A DNA stretch of 64,000 nt, taken from Nocardia paucivorans NBRC 100373. Lineage in GTDB: Bacteria; Actinomycetota; Actinomycetes; Mycobacteriales; Mycobacteriaceae. Positions 7,099-16,461 of the stretch are shown here, in pieces. The notes beneath the pieces are model-generated. The model worked only from the letters and a program-made list of their open reading frames with translations. It was not told the DNA's origin and searched no databases. A program made the translations under genes and the position numbers. The number at the start of each line of letters is the position of its first letter. The stretch's first letter is position 1. The stretch is from assembly GCF_000308675.1 (NCBI RefSeq), contig NZ_BAGE01000038.1, forward strand, positions 62,001-126,000, given 5' to 3'.

Positions 7099-10020
7099 GT
7101 GGTCTCACCGGATCGAGAAGAAGTGCCGTTGGTGGGTCGGGTCGAGGAGATGGGGGTGCTCCGGGAGGCCCTTGTCGAGGCGCGGGACGGCGCGGCGACA
7201 ACCGTGGCGGTGACCGGAGAACCGGGAATAGGCAAGAGCCGGCTATTGGCGGAAACCGTGCAGCGCGCCGTCGAACTGGGGTTCCAGGTGTTCGAGGGAC
7301 GTGGGACGGAGCTGGAGCGCGCACTGCCCTACGCCGTGGTGATCGATGCGTTGGACGGGCCGGCGGGTTCATTGCGCCGTAGCGAACTACGGGAGTTGGG
7401 TGGCGACAATATCGCCGAGCTGGGTCGGTTGCTCCCCTCTCTCAACACTTGGGCAACACCGTTGCGAACGACTCTGCAGGTCGAACGGCACCGATGTCAC
7501 CGGGCGGTGCACGCCCTGCTGCAGCGGCTGGTCGCCCGTCGCCCCGCCCTGCTGGTACTCGATGACGTCCACTGGGCCGATCACGCCTCGATCGAGGTGA
7601 TCGCGCACCTGCTGCGCCACCGGATCTCCGGCCTCACACTGGTGATCGCGCATCGGGCTCGGCAGCTACCGCAAACCCATTCGGCGTTGTTGTCCCGCGC
7701 CGTCTACGACCGAACCCTCACGGAACTGGAGTTGGGGCCCCTGTCGCTGGACGACGCCGCGAAACTGCTGTCCGGTCGTTTCGACCACGACGAACTGAGC
7801 CGTCTGCATTATCACTGTGGCGGGAATCCGTTCTACCTTCAGGAAATCGCGCGTTCTCGGCAGAGCACGATTCCCTCCGATCTCGGAACCGCGGACCCGT
7901 CGGGTGTTCCCGATGCCATCAAAGCGGCCATTACCCGGGAAGTGCGGTCGTTGTCGGACGAGGGGCGACGGCTACTGCATGCCGCTGCCGTTGCGGGCGG
8001 TGTGTTCGATATCGATCTCGCTGTCGAGATCGCCGAATTGGACGAGGAACCGGCCCGGTCGGCCACGGACGAGATAGTCCACGCCGGGCTGGTGCACAGC
8101 ACCGCCACCCCGGGGCGGCTCGCCTTCCGCCACCCCATACTCCGCCTCGCTCTCTACGAGAGCATCGGATACGGCCGGCGCAGACAAGCGCATCGACGTG
8201 CCGCGGCCGCCCTGGAACATCGGCCGTCTGCGCTGTCGATACGGGCCCATCACCTGGAACAGGCCGGCGATATCGGTGACGCGGAGGCCATCGCCGTGCT
8301 GACCCGGGCGGGCGCTTCGGCGGCGCCGCGAGCGCCGGTCGCGGCGGCCCGGTGGTTCCGTGCCGCGCTGCGCCTGCTGCCCGACGACGCACCTACCGAG
8401 CAGCGGTTGTCCCTGATGTTGGCATTGGCCGACGCCCTCAGCTCGACCGGTCGCCTCGACGCGTGCGGGGCGGTGCTACGGGAGATATTGACCATCATTC
8501 CCCCCGAGGCCCTGGGCGATCGTGCCGGGATCATGGCGCGAATAGCGTTGGCCGAGCAGGGAGTGGGCAACTCGTGGGAAGGGAAACGTCTTCTCACCAC
8601 GGCGCTTTCGATGACCCCACCGGACAGTCTCACCGCAGCCACATTGCGGCTGGAGCTCGCCAAGAACCACCTCATGATGCGCCAATGGGAGGAGGCCTCC
8701 CGGATCGTTCGGCAGGTGCAGCGCAGCGCCGAGGTCCGGCACGACCGACGCCTGTATCTCATGGCGACCGCGGCGAGCGCTTATATGGGCACGATGCAGT
8801 CCGGCGACTCGCTGGTCCACGCCCGCAACTACCTCCACGAAGCTGTGTCGGCCCTGGATGCCCTGAACGACAACGAAGTGGCTCCCGATCTCCTGGACGG
8901 CCTCACCAATGTGGTGTACGCCGAGATATCCATGGAACGCTGGGAGAGCGCGATCGCCCACGCCGACCGGGGTATTCGGCTGTCCCGCGATACCGGTCAC
9001 GGTCGACATCTGGTGGAATTGCAGCATCTGCGCGCACTCGGATACAAGATGCAGGGCATGCTGGAGCCGGGGTTGGCGGCGGCGACCAGCGCCGTGGATA
9101 CCGCCCATATGCTCGGTAATTCGCCGATAGTGGCCCTGACCGAGGCCACCCGGTGTTGGCTGCTGTTGCTGATGGGCCGCACCGCGGCATCATTGGAGTC
9201 CGGGGCGCTGGCCATGCAGGTCAATGCCCAGGCACCCGACGCGCTGTTCGCCTGGCATCCCCCGCTCATCTACGGGTGTGCGCTCATCGAGGCCGGTCGT
9301 TACCGCCAGGGCTGCCGCGAGATCCGCGCCATCGACGGCGGGGAGGAGCTGGGGGCCATGTATCCCACGACCATGCCGCACTTCTATCGCTTTCTGGTCG
9401 AGGGCGAGCTGGCGCTCGGCCGGGTGGAGGCCGCCGAACGGACCACCCGGTATATCGAGTCGATCGTCGACGGTATGGCGGGACTGCACATGAGAATGGG
9501 GGATGCGCGATATTCCCGAGCGCGCATGCACCTGGTCCGCAAGAACGTACCGGCCGCGCTGACCGCCGCCTCCGACGCCGTCGCCGCCTACGAGGCCAGT
9601 GGAACCCGGGCGGAACTGGCCCGAGCGCAGCTGTTGTTCGGTCAGGTGCTCACCGAGCACGGTGATACGGCCGCGGCTCGGCGCGAATTCGAGCAGGCGT
9701 TGGTGACGGCGGAGCAGTGCGGGGCCGCGCGACTCGCCGAGCGGGCCCGGTTGTCCCTGCACCGTAGTGGTGCTCGGACGCCCCGCGGTAAGCGGAACGG
9801 TTCGCACGAGACGGCGGTCCGGCTCGACGATCTGACCGAACGCCAGGCCGAGATCATTGCGCGGGTGGTGCTCGGGCGTACGAACCGACAGATCTCCGAG
9901 GAACTGTACGTGAGCGAGAAGACGGTGGAGGCCCATCTCACCCGCCTGTATACCAAACTGGGAGTTTCCTCCCGCACCGAACTGGCCGCCCTCGCCGCGG
10001 CGAACGAACACCTCCGCTAG
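7099..10020 (+). CDS. LAL-type LuxR transcriptional regulator (AAA ATPase + HTH)
   Basis: 973 residues. The N-terminal AAA-like domain has Walker A GEPGIGKSRL (about residues 39-48) and Walker B LLVLDDVHWAD. A long TPR-like helical middle follows. The LuxR helix-turn-helix is at the C-terminus (LTERQAEIIARVVLGRTNRQ, ending SRTELAALAA). Large ATP-binding LuxR regulators are commonly pathway activators of secondary metabolism. GTG 7099 is preferred because GGAGGTG lies 10 bp upstream, whereas the GTG at 7060 has no ribosome site. It is divergent from the type III PKS and is the obvious pathway-specific regulator (inference). Confidence 0.9.
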   Translation: MVSPDREEVPLVGRVEEMGVLREALVEARDGAATTVAVTGEPGIGKSRLLAETVQRAVELGFQVFEGRGTELERALPYAVVIDALDGPAGSLRRSELRELGGDNIAELGRLLPSLNTWATPLRTTLQVERHRCHRAVHALLQRLVARRPALLVLDDVHWADHASIEVIAHLLRHRISGLTLVIAHRARQLPQTHSALLSRAVYDRTLTELELGPLSLDDAAKLLSGRFDHDELSRLHYHCGGNPFYLQEIARSRQSTIPSDLGTADPSGVPDAIKAAITREVRSLSDEGRRLLHAAAVAGGVFDIDLAVEIAELDEEPARSATDEIVHAGLVHSTATPGRLAFRHPILRLALYESIGYGRRRQAHRRAAAALEHRPSALSIRAHHLEQAGDIGDAEAIAVLTRAGASAAPRAPVAAARWFRAALRLLPDDAPTEQRLSLMLALADALSSTGRLDACGAVLREILTIIPPEALGDRAGIMARIALAEQGVGNSWEGKRLLTTALSMTPPDSLTAATLRLELAKNHLMMRQWEEASRIVRQVQRSAEVRHDRRLYLMATAASAYMGTMQSGDSLVHARNYLHEAVSALDALNDNEVAPDLLDGLTNVVYAEISMERWESAIAHADRGIRLSRDTGHGRHLVELQHLRALGYKMQGMLEPGLAAATSAVDTAHMLGNSPIVALTEATRCWLLLLMGRTAASLESGALAMQVNAQAPDALFAWHPPLIYGCALIEAGRYRQGCREIRAIDGGEELGAMYPTTMPHFYRFLVEGELALGRVEAAERTTRYIESIVDGMAGLHMRMGDARYSRARMHLVRKNVPAALTAASDAVAAYEASGTRAELARAQLLFGQVLTEHGDTAAARREFEQALVTAEQCGAARLAERARLSLHRSGARTPRGKRNGSHETAVRLDDLTERQAEIIARVVLGRTNRQISEELYVSEKTVEAHLTRLYTKLGVSSRTELAALAAANEHLR

Positions 10021-10149
10021 CCACCCGCCGTATGGGATCCGTCGCATACTCGGCGGTTCCATCGCGCCGGTCTTCGCGGCAGACGTTCACTCGGGCCGGC
10101 ATACCCGACGGAGAAATATCCGGGTACGTTCGCGACGTTCGCATCCGGT

Positions 10150-10971
10150 ATGAAAATCGGAGTCAACACCTTCCTGACCGATGAGGGGATCGGCCCGACG
10201 AAACTCGGCCCCGCGCTCGAGGAGCGCGGACTGGAATCGTTGTTCCTCGCCGAGCATTCCCATATCCCCGCCTCCAGGAAGTCCGCCTATCCCGGCGGTG
10301 GTGAACTGCCGCGCGTCTACTACCGCACGATGGACCCCTTCGTCGCGCTCGGGGCCGTCGCGGCCGTCACCGAGCGGTTGATTCTGGGCACCGGGGTCAC
10401 GCTGTTGATCCAGCGCGATCTCATCCACACCGCGAAAGAGGTCGCCACCCTCGACCGGATCTCGGACGGTCGGGTGGTCTTCGGCGTGGGGGTCGGGTGG
10501 AACCGTGAGGAGATGGCCGATCACGGTACCGACCCCAGGACCCGCGGTGCGCTCCTGGACGAACAGCTCGAGGCCATTATCGCGATCTGGACCCAGGATC
10601 TCGCCGAATACCACGGCGAATTCATCGATTTCGATCCCATGTACGCCTGGCCGAAACCGCGGCAACAACCGTACCCACCCATCTATATCGGTGGTGCGGA
10701 GGCAGCGGCCCGCCGCGCGGTTCGACACGGGATGGGTTGGATCCCCAACGGCGTGTCCGAGGCAGCGGAGGTCCGGACCCAACTCGCGGAGTTCGCCGAC
10801 AGCGGTCTTCCGGTGACGGTGACTCCGGCCCCGCCGGACCCGGCCGTCCTCGACGCCTACGCCGAGGCCGGTGTCGAACGCGTGACCTTGCGCTTGGAAA
10901 CCCAACCGGAAGCGGAATCACTGCGCGAACTCGACGAGATCGCGAAACTGGCCGAACGCTACCGCGAATAA
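10150..10971 (+). CDS. LLM-class F420-dependent oxidoreductase
   Basis: 273 residues of a luciferase-like TIM barrel. LGTGVTLLIQRDLIHTAKEV, DRISDGRVVFGVGVGWNREE and YPPIYIGGAEAAARRAV are standard markers of the F420-dependent actinobacterial subfamily. It uses F420 or FMN to oxidise or reduce a small substrate. The gene is 130 bp after the LAL regulator in the same direction. It could be a tailoring enzyme of the adjacent cluster, but such genes are abundant in this lineage, so linkage is weak. ATG 10150 begins the canonical MKIGVN strand. Confidence 0.85.
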   Translation: MKIGVNTFLTDEGIGPTKLGPALEERGLESLFLAEHSHIPASRKSAYPGGGELPRVYYRTMDPFVALGAVAAVTERLILGTGVTLLIQRDLIHTAKEVATLDRISDGRVVFGVGVGWNREEMADHGTDPRTRGALLDEQLEAIIAIWTQDLAEYHGEFIDFDPMYAWPKPRQQPYPPIYIGGAEAAARRAVRHGMGWIPNGVSEAAEVRTQLAEFADSGLPVTVTPAPPDPAVLDAYAEAGVERVTLRLETQPEAESLRELDEIAKLAERYRE

Positions 10972-11183
10972 GGCCGGGCCCGGTACCACCTCGTGCGCCG
11001 CGATCGGGGACGAAGGCACGAGTCGGCGACGATAACGATTTGTCCGTCATTCGAGCCTGCCGTCGTCGCCTTTCCCCCCGAGGGCGCCTTCGGGCGGACG
11101 GGCTCGGCAAATCGAGGTCGACCTCGCATCCCGGAACTGGGATGCTGGTGGTGACGGTTGCCGCGGAGAGGATGGAGGTTTGA

Positions 11184-11474
11184 ATGGCCGGCCAGCAAAC
11201 CCCGACCCAGCTCGGAGTGTACGAAATAGTCGCCCGTCGTGCGCAGCGCGTGGCCGAGTTCCGGTTGACGGCGGCCGGGCGGGTGTTGTTCACCTCGAGC
11301 GACGATCAAGGGTGTCTGCAGGCTCAGCAGTGGTACGACGAAGGAGCCGAGGTCGACGACGGACCGAATGTCCTGCCTGCGGCCGGGCCCGCTTTCATGC
11401 GCGCACTGATGCAGCAGCCGTTACGGATGAGCTACTGCCGTTTGGTTGACGAAACCCCGTCTACTTCGGTGTGA
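11184..11474 (+). CDS. Hypothetical small protein
   Basis: 96 residues, ATG at 11184 with GGAGG 5 bp upstream. I do not recognise a family. The visible features are an N-terminal strand-helix pattern, a conserved-looking QAQQWYDEG segment and a C-terminal ACTIVITY-neutral tail without membrane segments or a signal peptide. The gene is preceded by a 213-bp interval in which I see nothing definite. It reads towards the kinase-fold gene about 100 bp downstream, so the two may share a transcript. Confidence 0.55.
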   Translation: MAGQQTPTQLGVYEIVARRAQRVAEFRLTAAGRVLFTSSDDQGCLQAQQWYDEGAEVDDGPNVLPAAGPAFMRALMQQPLRMSYCRLVDETPSTSV

Positions 11475-11578
11475 GTCGCGCGATACGGTGTCCCGGACGG
11501 CATCGTCCCCGACACCACGTCCGGTTCGACACCGGCGTCCCCTGACCACGAGGAGTGATCGCCTGGGGGTGAGTATCG

Positions 11579-12433
11579 ATGTTCGATTCGTCAGGTGAAT
11601 TCCAGGGCCGGATGGATGGCCGCGCGGACCATGGTCCGATCATCGGCCTGCTTACGAACGAGCGGAGCACGACGGTCGACGGTTCGATACCGCCGTCGAC
11701 CGAACACCGCGATTCCTATACCCCACCCGCCGGTGAGCTGGAGATGCAGCGGCGGCGACTACGAGATGACGACCCGTTCGAAGCGGATCTGATATTCACC
11801 TCGAACACGGTGCGCATCCTGCCGTCCGACGACGGGGGAACGCTCAATGTCTACAAGCCCTTCTCCGGCGAATCCTTCGGAACTCGGAATTGGATCACCC
11901 ATGAACCGGGTCGGCTCGCCTGCCGGGAGGTCGCCGCCTATCGGGTCGACCAGCTGTTCGGGTTCGGCCGGGTACCGCCGACGGCGCTGATCGACGGCCC
12001 GGACGGCCCCGGCTCGGTACAGCAGTTCGTCGAGCTCGGACGTGGAAAGCGATGGGACGAGTTCGACCCGGTGCAACAGCAGCAGGTCGCCGTTCTGCAC
12101 TATGTCATCGGCAACTCCGACGGCCACCGCTCCAACTACCGGCCGGATCTGCACGGCGACCTCGTATCGTTCGACCACGGTTACTCGTTGCCGGAAACTC
12201 CCGATCCTGCCCGCGGTTCCCGGGAGTTCATTCTGAATTCCGATTTCGTCACCCTCCACCGTGGCAGCGCAGACCCTCTCCATGAGAACGTGCTCCGCGC
12301 CGTCGACGCGGTACGCCCCGAGCACATCCATGCCGCGCTCGCCGATCTCGACATTCCGGAAAGCGCCATCCAGGGTGCGATCACCCGCCTCGAGGAGAGC
12401 CGACGACTACGCCGCATCCCGGCGTACGGCTGA
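11579..12433 (+). CDS. PI3/4-kinase-like (SCO1664/HipA-like fold) protein
   Basis: 284 residues. The kinase-like features are LNVYKPFSGE (ATP-site Lys at about 92), RLACREVAAYRVDQLFGFG, HYVIGNSDGHRSNY (catalytic Asp and Asn) and LVSFDHGYSLPE (metal-binding Asp). This set is seen in the actinobacterial 'phosphatidylinositol 3/4-kinase-like' family that also resembles HipA. Whether it phosphorylates a protein or a small molecule is unknown. The first 60 residues are low-complexity, so the true start may lie downstream of 11579. GGGGGTGAG precedes the ATG used here. Confidence 0.7.
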   Translation: MFDSSGEFQGRMDGRADHGPIIGLLTNERSTTVDGSIPPSTEHRDSYTPPAGELEMQRRRLRDDDPFEADLIFTSNTVRILPSDDGGTLNVYKPFSGESFGTRNWITHEPGRLACREVAAYRVDQLFGFGRVPPTALIDGPDGPGSVQQFVELGRGKRWDEFDPVQQQQVAVLHYVIGNSDGHRSNYRPDLHGDLVSFDHGYSLPETPDPARGSREFILNSDFVTLHRGSADPLHENVLRAVDAVRPEHIHAALADLDIPESAIQGAITRLEESRRLRRIPAYG

Positions 12434-12527
12434 GGCGATGCCCGAGTGCGCCGCCTCGGCGTCCGGTAACCGTGACTTTCCTGTCTGCCACCGCCGATTC
12501 GGACCCGACCCACGGTAGCCTGACCGG

Positions 12528-13115
12528 GTGCGCATCTTCCTGGCCGGGGCGACCGGTGTCATCGGGAGTCGCCTACTACCGCTATTGGTCGCGGCCGGGC
12601 ACCAGGTCGCGGGAACCACGCTTTCCCCCGACCGTGCCGAGGCCATCCGCGCGGCCGGTGGTGTGCCGGTGGTCTGTGATGTCTACGACCTCGACGCTCT
12701 CACCTCCGCGATGGTGGTCTTCGCACCCGATCTGGTGATACACCAGATCACCGCACTACCCGACGACCCCGCGCGCCTGATGACATCGGCCGTCGCGGTC
12801 GCCCGGATGCTGACCGAGGGCACCGCGAACCTGATATCGGCGGCCAAGGCGGCCGGGGCGCAGCGTTTCCTCGCCTGGAGTACCGTCCTGAGCCTGCCCG
12901 GATCCGGGGATATCCTCGCCGGGCACGAGAACGCCGTACTGGAGATGGGTGGGGTGGTCGTGCGATACGGCCATCTGTACGGGCCGGGTACGTACTACCA
13001 GGGTGAACCCCCGGCGCCGCCACGTATCCACGTGGACGAGGCGGCGGCCCGCATCGCCTCGCTGTTGGAGGCGCCGAGCGGAATCGTGGTCCTGGTCGAG
13101 GAATCGGCCGGCTGA
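12528..13115 (+). CDS. NAD(P)-binding atypical SDR / epimerase-like protein
   Basis: 195 residues, GTG start. The Rossmann motif is at the N-terminus (RIFLAGATGVIGSRLL, residues 2-17), followed by a VVCDVYDLDAL acidic loop and a YGHLYGPGTYYQ segment typical of extended SDRs. The protein is about 100 residues shorter than full epimerases, with a reduced substrate-binding lobe. It may be a small dehydrogenase, or a truncated but in-frame member. No ribosome site is obvious before the GTG. Confidence 0.75.
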   Translation: MRIFLAGATGVIGSRLLPLLVAAGHQVAGTTLSPDRAEAIRAAGGVPVVCDVYDLDALTSAMVVFAPDLVIHQITALPDDPARLMTSAVAVARMLTEGTANLISAAKAAGAQRFLAWSTVLSLPGSGDILAGHENAVLEMGGVVVRYGHLYGPGTYYQGEPPAPPRIHVDEAAARIASLLEAPSGIVVLVEESAG

Positions 13116-13136
13116 GCCCCATTCGGATGGTGCCGA

Positions 13137-13166
13137 ACCTTGTATATCGCCACCTTGTATATCGCC
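13137..13166. repeat. Perfect 15-bp tandem duplication
   Basis: ACCTTGTATATCGCC occurs twice head to tail (13137-13151 and 13152-13166) in the convergent gap between the SDR and the MFS exporter. It is AT-richer than its surroundings. It looks like a replication-slippage product and has no visible function. Confidence 0.85.
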
Positions 13167-13191
13167 GTGGACGGTCATGCCACCTTCGCGG

Positions 13192-14568
13192 TCACCGAGC
13201 GCGGGGCGTGGCCGGAGGTGTCGGGAGGAAGGCCGCGACGCCCAATCCGGCGATGCCGAAGGCGGCCAGGACGATCATCGCGGTGGCGTAGGCGTGACCG
13301 GTCGGGCCGGCGGTGAGGACGGTCCCGGCGACGGCGGGGCCCAGCGCTGCTCCGAGAGCGGATACGCCATGGGACAAACCGGGGATCTCCCTGGGCTGTC
13401 GTTCACCGAATCCGGATCGAACGACATCGATCGACGGGAACAGCATCACCCCCGATCCCATGCCGACCAGCAGTAATCCCGGTACGAAAGCCCAGGAACT
13501 CACATCGCGGCCCGCCAGAACGAGCAGCAGGTCGACGCCGATGACCGCCACGGCGAAGCCCGTCATGATGAGCACGCGCGGCGTGTACCGGCGCGCCGAT
13601 CGGGCGGCCGCCCACCTCGCGCCCAACGGACCCACGATGGTCGCGAGGAAGAGCACGCCCGTCCGGCCGGGACCGTAACCCCACACCACCTGCAGGTATG
13701 CCGCCACCACGAATACGGTTCCCGTCAGCAACAGCCATTGAAGGTTCTGCGTGATGAGACCGAGGACGACAGCGCGATGGCGAAACAGATCCGACGAGAC
13801 CAACGGTTCGCGACCGGCCCGTTCCTCCCCGCGAACCCAACGGAAGCACCACACCAGGACCACCGCGCCCAGCGCGAGCAGGGCCCACATCAAACGAACA
13901 TCTTCGTCGGCGGCCAGGGCGCCCATGACGAGCAGAGTCACCCCGACCGTCGACAGTACGGCGCCAGGAATGTCGAACGGCTTCGCCGGGTCCACGGGCG
14001 CGGGGGCATCGATGTGTCGACCGAGCCACCCCGCCGCCGCGATCACCAACACCTGGAATACGAAGATCGCCCGCCAGCCGAGCCCGGCAGCGATGATCCC
14101 GCCGAGCAGCGGCCCCGCCGTGGCCCCGATTCCGGCCACGGTCGTGAGCCCGACCAATGCCCGCGCGGGGGTGGCCGTATCGGTGCGTGACGGGCCGGCC
14201 AGGGCGTAAGCGGACGGGATCAGCAAAGCGGCCCCGACACCCTCGAGGATCGAGTCACCCAGGAAGAGCCATCCCGTTCCAGGCGCGAGCGCGCTCAGTA
14301 CGGCTCCGATACCGAAGAAGGCCTGCCCCGCGGCAAAACAGCGTTTACCGCCGTAGCGGTCGGCGAACCTGCCGCCGGGAATCATCAGCATGGCGACGAC
14401 CAGCAGGAAGGTGGTGATAACCAGTTGCACGCCCTGGACGGTGGTGTGCAGGTCCGCGCTGATATCGCCGACCACCACGATCGGGCTCGAGCCGGCGAAG
14501 CCGCAGATGAACAGCCCGAGAGTCGGCGAAACGAGTGCCGCGCGGGCGGGAGTGAGGGCGCCGCTCAT
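13192..14568 (-). CDS. MFS drug transporter, DHA2 (14-TMS) type
   Basis: 458 residues. Fourteen or so hydrophobic stretches are visible. The motif GGRFADRYGGKRCF after the second segment is the MFS motif A, and GLTTVAGIGATAGPLLGG is the antiporter motif C. It should export a drug-like or waste compound using the proton gradient. Start ATG 14568. The 388 bp upstream contain no gene I can support. They hold a nested inverted repeat, TGTCCCG (14740-14746) with CGGGACA (14773-14779), which may be a regulatory site for this gene or for the pseudogene opposite. Confidence 0.88.
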   Translation of the reverse strand: MSGALTPARAALVSPTLGLFICGFAGSSPIVVVGDISADLHTTVQGVQLVITTFLLVVAMLMIPGGRFADRYGGKRCFAAGQAFFGIGAVLSALAPGTGWLFLGDSILEGVGAALLIPSAYALAGPSRTDTATPARALVGLTTVAGIGATAGPLLGGIIAAGLGWRAIFVFQVLVIAAAGWLGRHIDAPAPVDPAKPFDIPGAVLSTVGVTLLVMGALAADEDVRLMWALLALGAVVLVWCFRWVRGEERAGREPLVSSDLFRHRAVVLGLITQNLQWLLLTGTVFVVAAYLQVVWGYGPGRTGVLFLATIVGPLGARWAAARSARRYTPRVLIMTGFAVAVIGVDLLLVLAGRDVSSWAFVPGLLLVGMGSGVMLFPSIDVVRSGFGERQPREIPGLSHGVSALGAALGPAVAGTVLTAGPTGHAYATAMIVLAAFGIAGLGVAAFLPTPPATPRAR

Positions 14569-14739
14569 CGGTTGCGTCGACCTCTGTGGCCGCCGAGGTA
14601 ACGCGAGCCGTTTTCTGGGGGGCTCAACCGGTGTCGTGTGCGGCGATGGGCGGGAAGAATATTCATGAGCGCTCCTGCACCGAGGAAACAGCGGAGGCGG
14701 AGAATATGCCGCGCGCCTGCCCGGAGGCGAGACGCCACT

Positions 14740-14779
14740 TGTCCCGAAACACTTCCCTTCAGTGTGCCCCGACGGGACA
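14740..14779. promoter_or_regulatory. Nested inverted repeat in MFS upstream region
   Basis: The outer arms are TGTCCCG and CGGGACA. The inner arms are ACACT (14749-14753) and AGTGT (14761-14765). It lies in the 14569-14955 intergenic stretch, in which I see no coding sequence. It is either an operator or a stem-loop. Confidence 0.35.
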
Positions 14780-14955
14780 TCGGAGGGGAGGAGAAAGACG
14801 GAGCGGGTCTGTTCCGAAGCGGTAACCGTGACCTCGGGCCGCCGCGGCGGGCTCTGTCGTCGGGGGAATCCCCTTCCGTTCCACCGAGCACTTGGCCTGA
14901 AGCTTACTCGAGGTATCAGGCTGGTCGTTGTTCGATCGAACTCGAGGAGATTCTC

Positions 14956-15857
14956 ATGAGAGCAGTACAGGTGACGGAATTCGGCGGGCGGAGGTCCTGA
15001 CGGTGCACGAGGTGCCGAGGGAGGACGAGGTGCTGGTGGAGGTCGCCGCTGCGGATGTCATGTTCCTCGACACCCGGCTGCGTTCCGGGTGGGGTGTCGA
15101 CTACTTTCCGGTGCGGCCGCCGTACATCCCGGTGGGGCCGTGGTGGGTACGGTTCGCACCGTCGGCGCGGATGTCGATCGGGCCTGGATCGGTAAATCGG
15201 TGGCCACGGCGACCGCGAGCAGCGGTATCGGCGGTGGCCTGCCCATCGGAGGATATGCCGAACGGGCACTCGCCAAGGCGTTGTCCCTGATCGAAACGCC
15301 CGAGATATCCCCGACCAAGGCTGTCGCCGTGGTGCACGACGGTCGTACCGCGTTGGGGATCTTCGAGCGGGCCGCGGTGCAGGCCGGTGATCATGTGCCG
15401 ATCACCGCCGCGGGCGGAGGGCTGGGCACCCTGCTGATCCAGCTCGCCCGGCGCGCCGGTGATCGCCGCGGTCCGTGGTGCCGCCAAACTGAAGCTCGCC
15501 GGCCGTCTCGGAGCCGATGCGGTGATCGACTATTCGCAGAACGACTGGACCGAGCAGGTGCCGGCCGCGACCGGGGGATCCGGTCCTCGGTTGATGTTCG
15601 ACGGCGCCGGCGGTGCGCTGGGCTCGGCCGCGCCGGCCGTGACCGCCGACGGCGGCCGGTTCATCGGGTACGGCGCGGCTGGGGGCGATTTCGCGACCAC
15701 CACGGGTGTGGATCGGAATGTCGAGGTCGTGACCTTGTTCGATCTGCAGGCCGACGCCGCGGAGCAGTATCGGCGCGGTGTCCACGTACAGGCCGATCGC
15801 GCCCACGCCGCCATCGAGACCAGGACGGCCATCGGTCGGACCGTGCTGACGGTGTAG
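14956..15857 (+). pseudogene. Zinc-binding/quinone oxidoreductase, three frameshifts
   Basis: The gene starts normally (MRAVQVTEFGG, ATG 14956 after GAGGAGA). Homology then continues in three other frame segments. AEVLTVHEVPREDEVLVEVA starts after a 1-bp loss near 14990. The next segment, beginning with GGAVVGTVRTVGADVD, starts after another 1-bp loss near 15130. The last, beginning with VIAAVRGAAKLKLAGRLGAD, starts after a further shift near 15455 and reaches the stop at 15857. Together they make a complete MDR quinone oxidoreductase of about 300 residues. Three separate shifts point to real decay rather than a single base-call error. Confidence 0.85.
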
Positions 15858-15953
15858 GTCGCAACGGGGCACGGCTCGCCGACGGCCGTAGGGCGGGGTG
15901 ATCGAGGCTTGCGCCCAACGGCGGCCGGTGTCTGTTTCGGCTCGGTGTCGCGA

Positions 15954-16382
15954 TCAGGCACGATGCAGTGCCAGGACCGGAATGGTTCGGATACCGGCGG
16001 TTTTGCGAGCGTAGTCGGCGAAACCGGGATAGCGGCGGGCCTGCTCGGCGTAAATGCGGTCGCGTTGCTCGCCGGTGATTTCCTCCACTGTCACCGGGTA
16101 GGTCCGGGTGTCGCGTTCGATTTCGCCGGTGCCGGCGGCGACGAGGTTGTGGTACCAGGCCGGGTCGGTGGGGGCTCCGGCCTTGGAGGCGAAGACGTAG
16201 ACGGTGTCGGGATCGTGCTCGTCGGGCAGGTACATCAGCGGAGTCACCAGCTCGCGGCCGGTTTTGCGACCCCGATGGTGGACCAGGACCATCGGAGCGC
16301 CCTCGAAGTCGCCACCGACGCGCCCCTGATTCGCCCGGAACTCGGCGATGATCTTGGCATTCCAGTCCTCGGATGTGCTCAT
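15954..16382 (-). CDS. Deazaflavin (F420)-dependent nitroreductase family protein
   Basis: 142 residues. The Ddn-like split-barrel signature is present: VLVHHRGRKTGRELVTPLMY, then DTVYVFASKAGAPTDPAWYH and TYPVTVEEITGEQRDRIY. Family members bind F420H2 and reduce quinones or nitroaromatics at the membrane. ATG 16382 is preceded by GGAAGGATC. The gene lies 80 bp after the WXG100 gene in the same direction, exactly where a type VII toxin gene would normally stand, but shows no toxin features. Confidence 0.9.
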   Translation of the reverse strand: MSTSEDWNAKIIAEFRANQGRVGGDFEGAPMVLVHHRGRKTGRELVTPLMYLPDEHDPDTVYVFASKAGAPTDPAWYHNLVAAGTGEIERDTRTYPVTVEEITGEQRDRIYAEQARRYPGFADYARKTAGIRTIPVLALHRA

Positions 16383-16461
16383 GAACAGATCCTTCCGGTG
16401 ATGGTTCGAAGCGACAACCGACGCGGCGTGGTGCGGGCACCGAGAACGGTTGTGCTCCGGC

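Noticed and set aside
14569..14955. Several short frames in the MFS/quinone oxidoreductase gap
   Set aside because: None has a ribosome site, conserved motif or plausible codon use; treated as noncoding with one inverted repeat.
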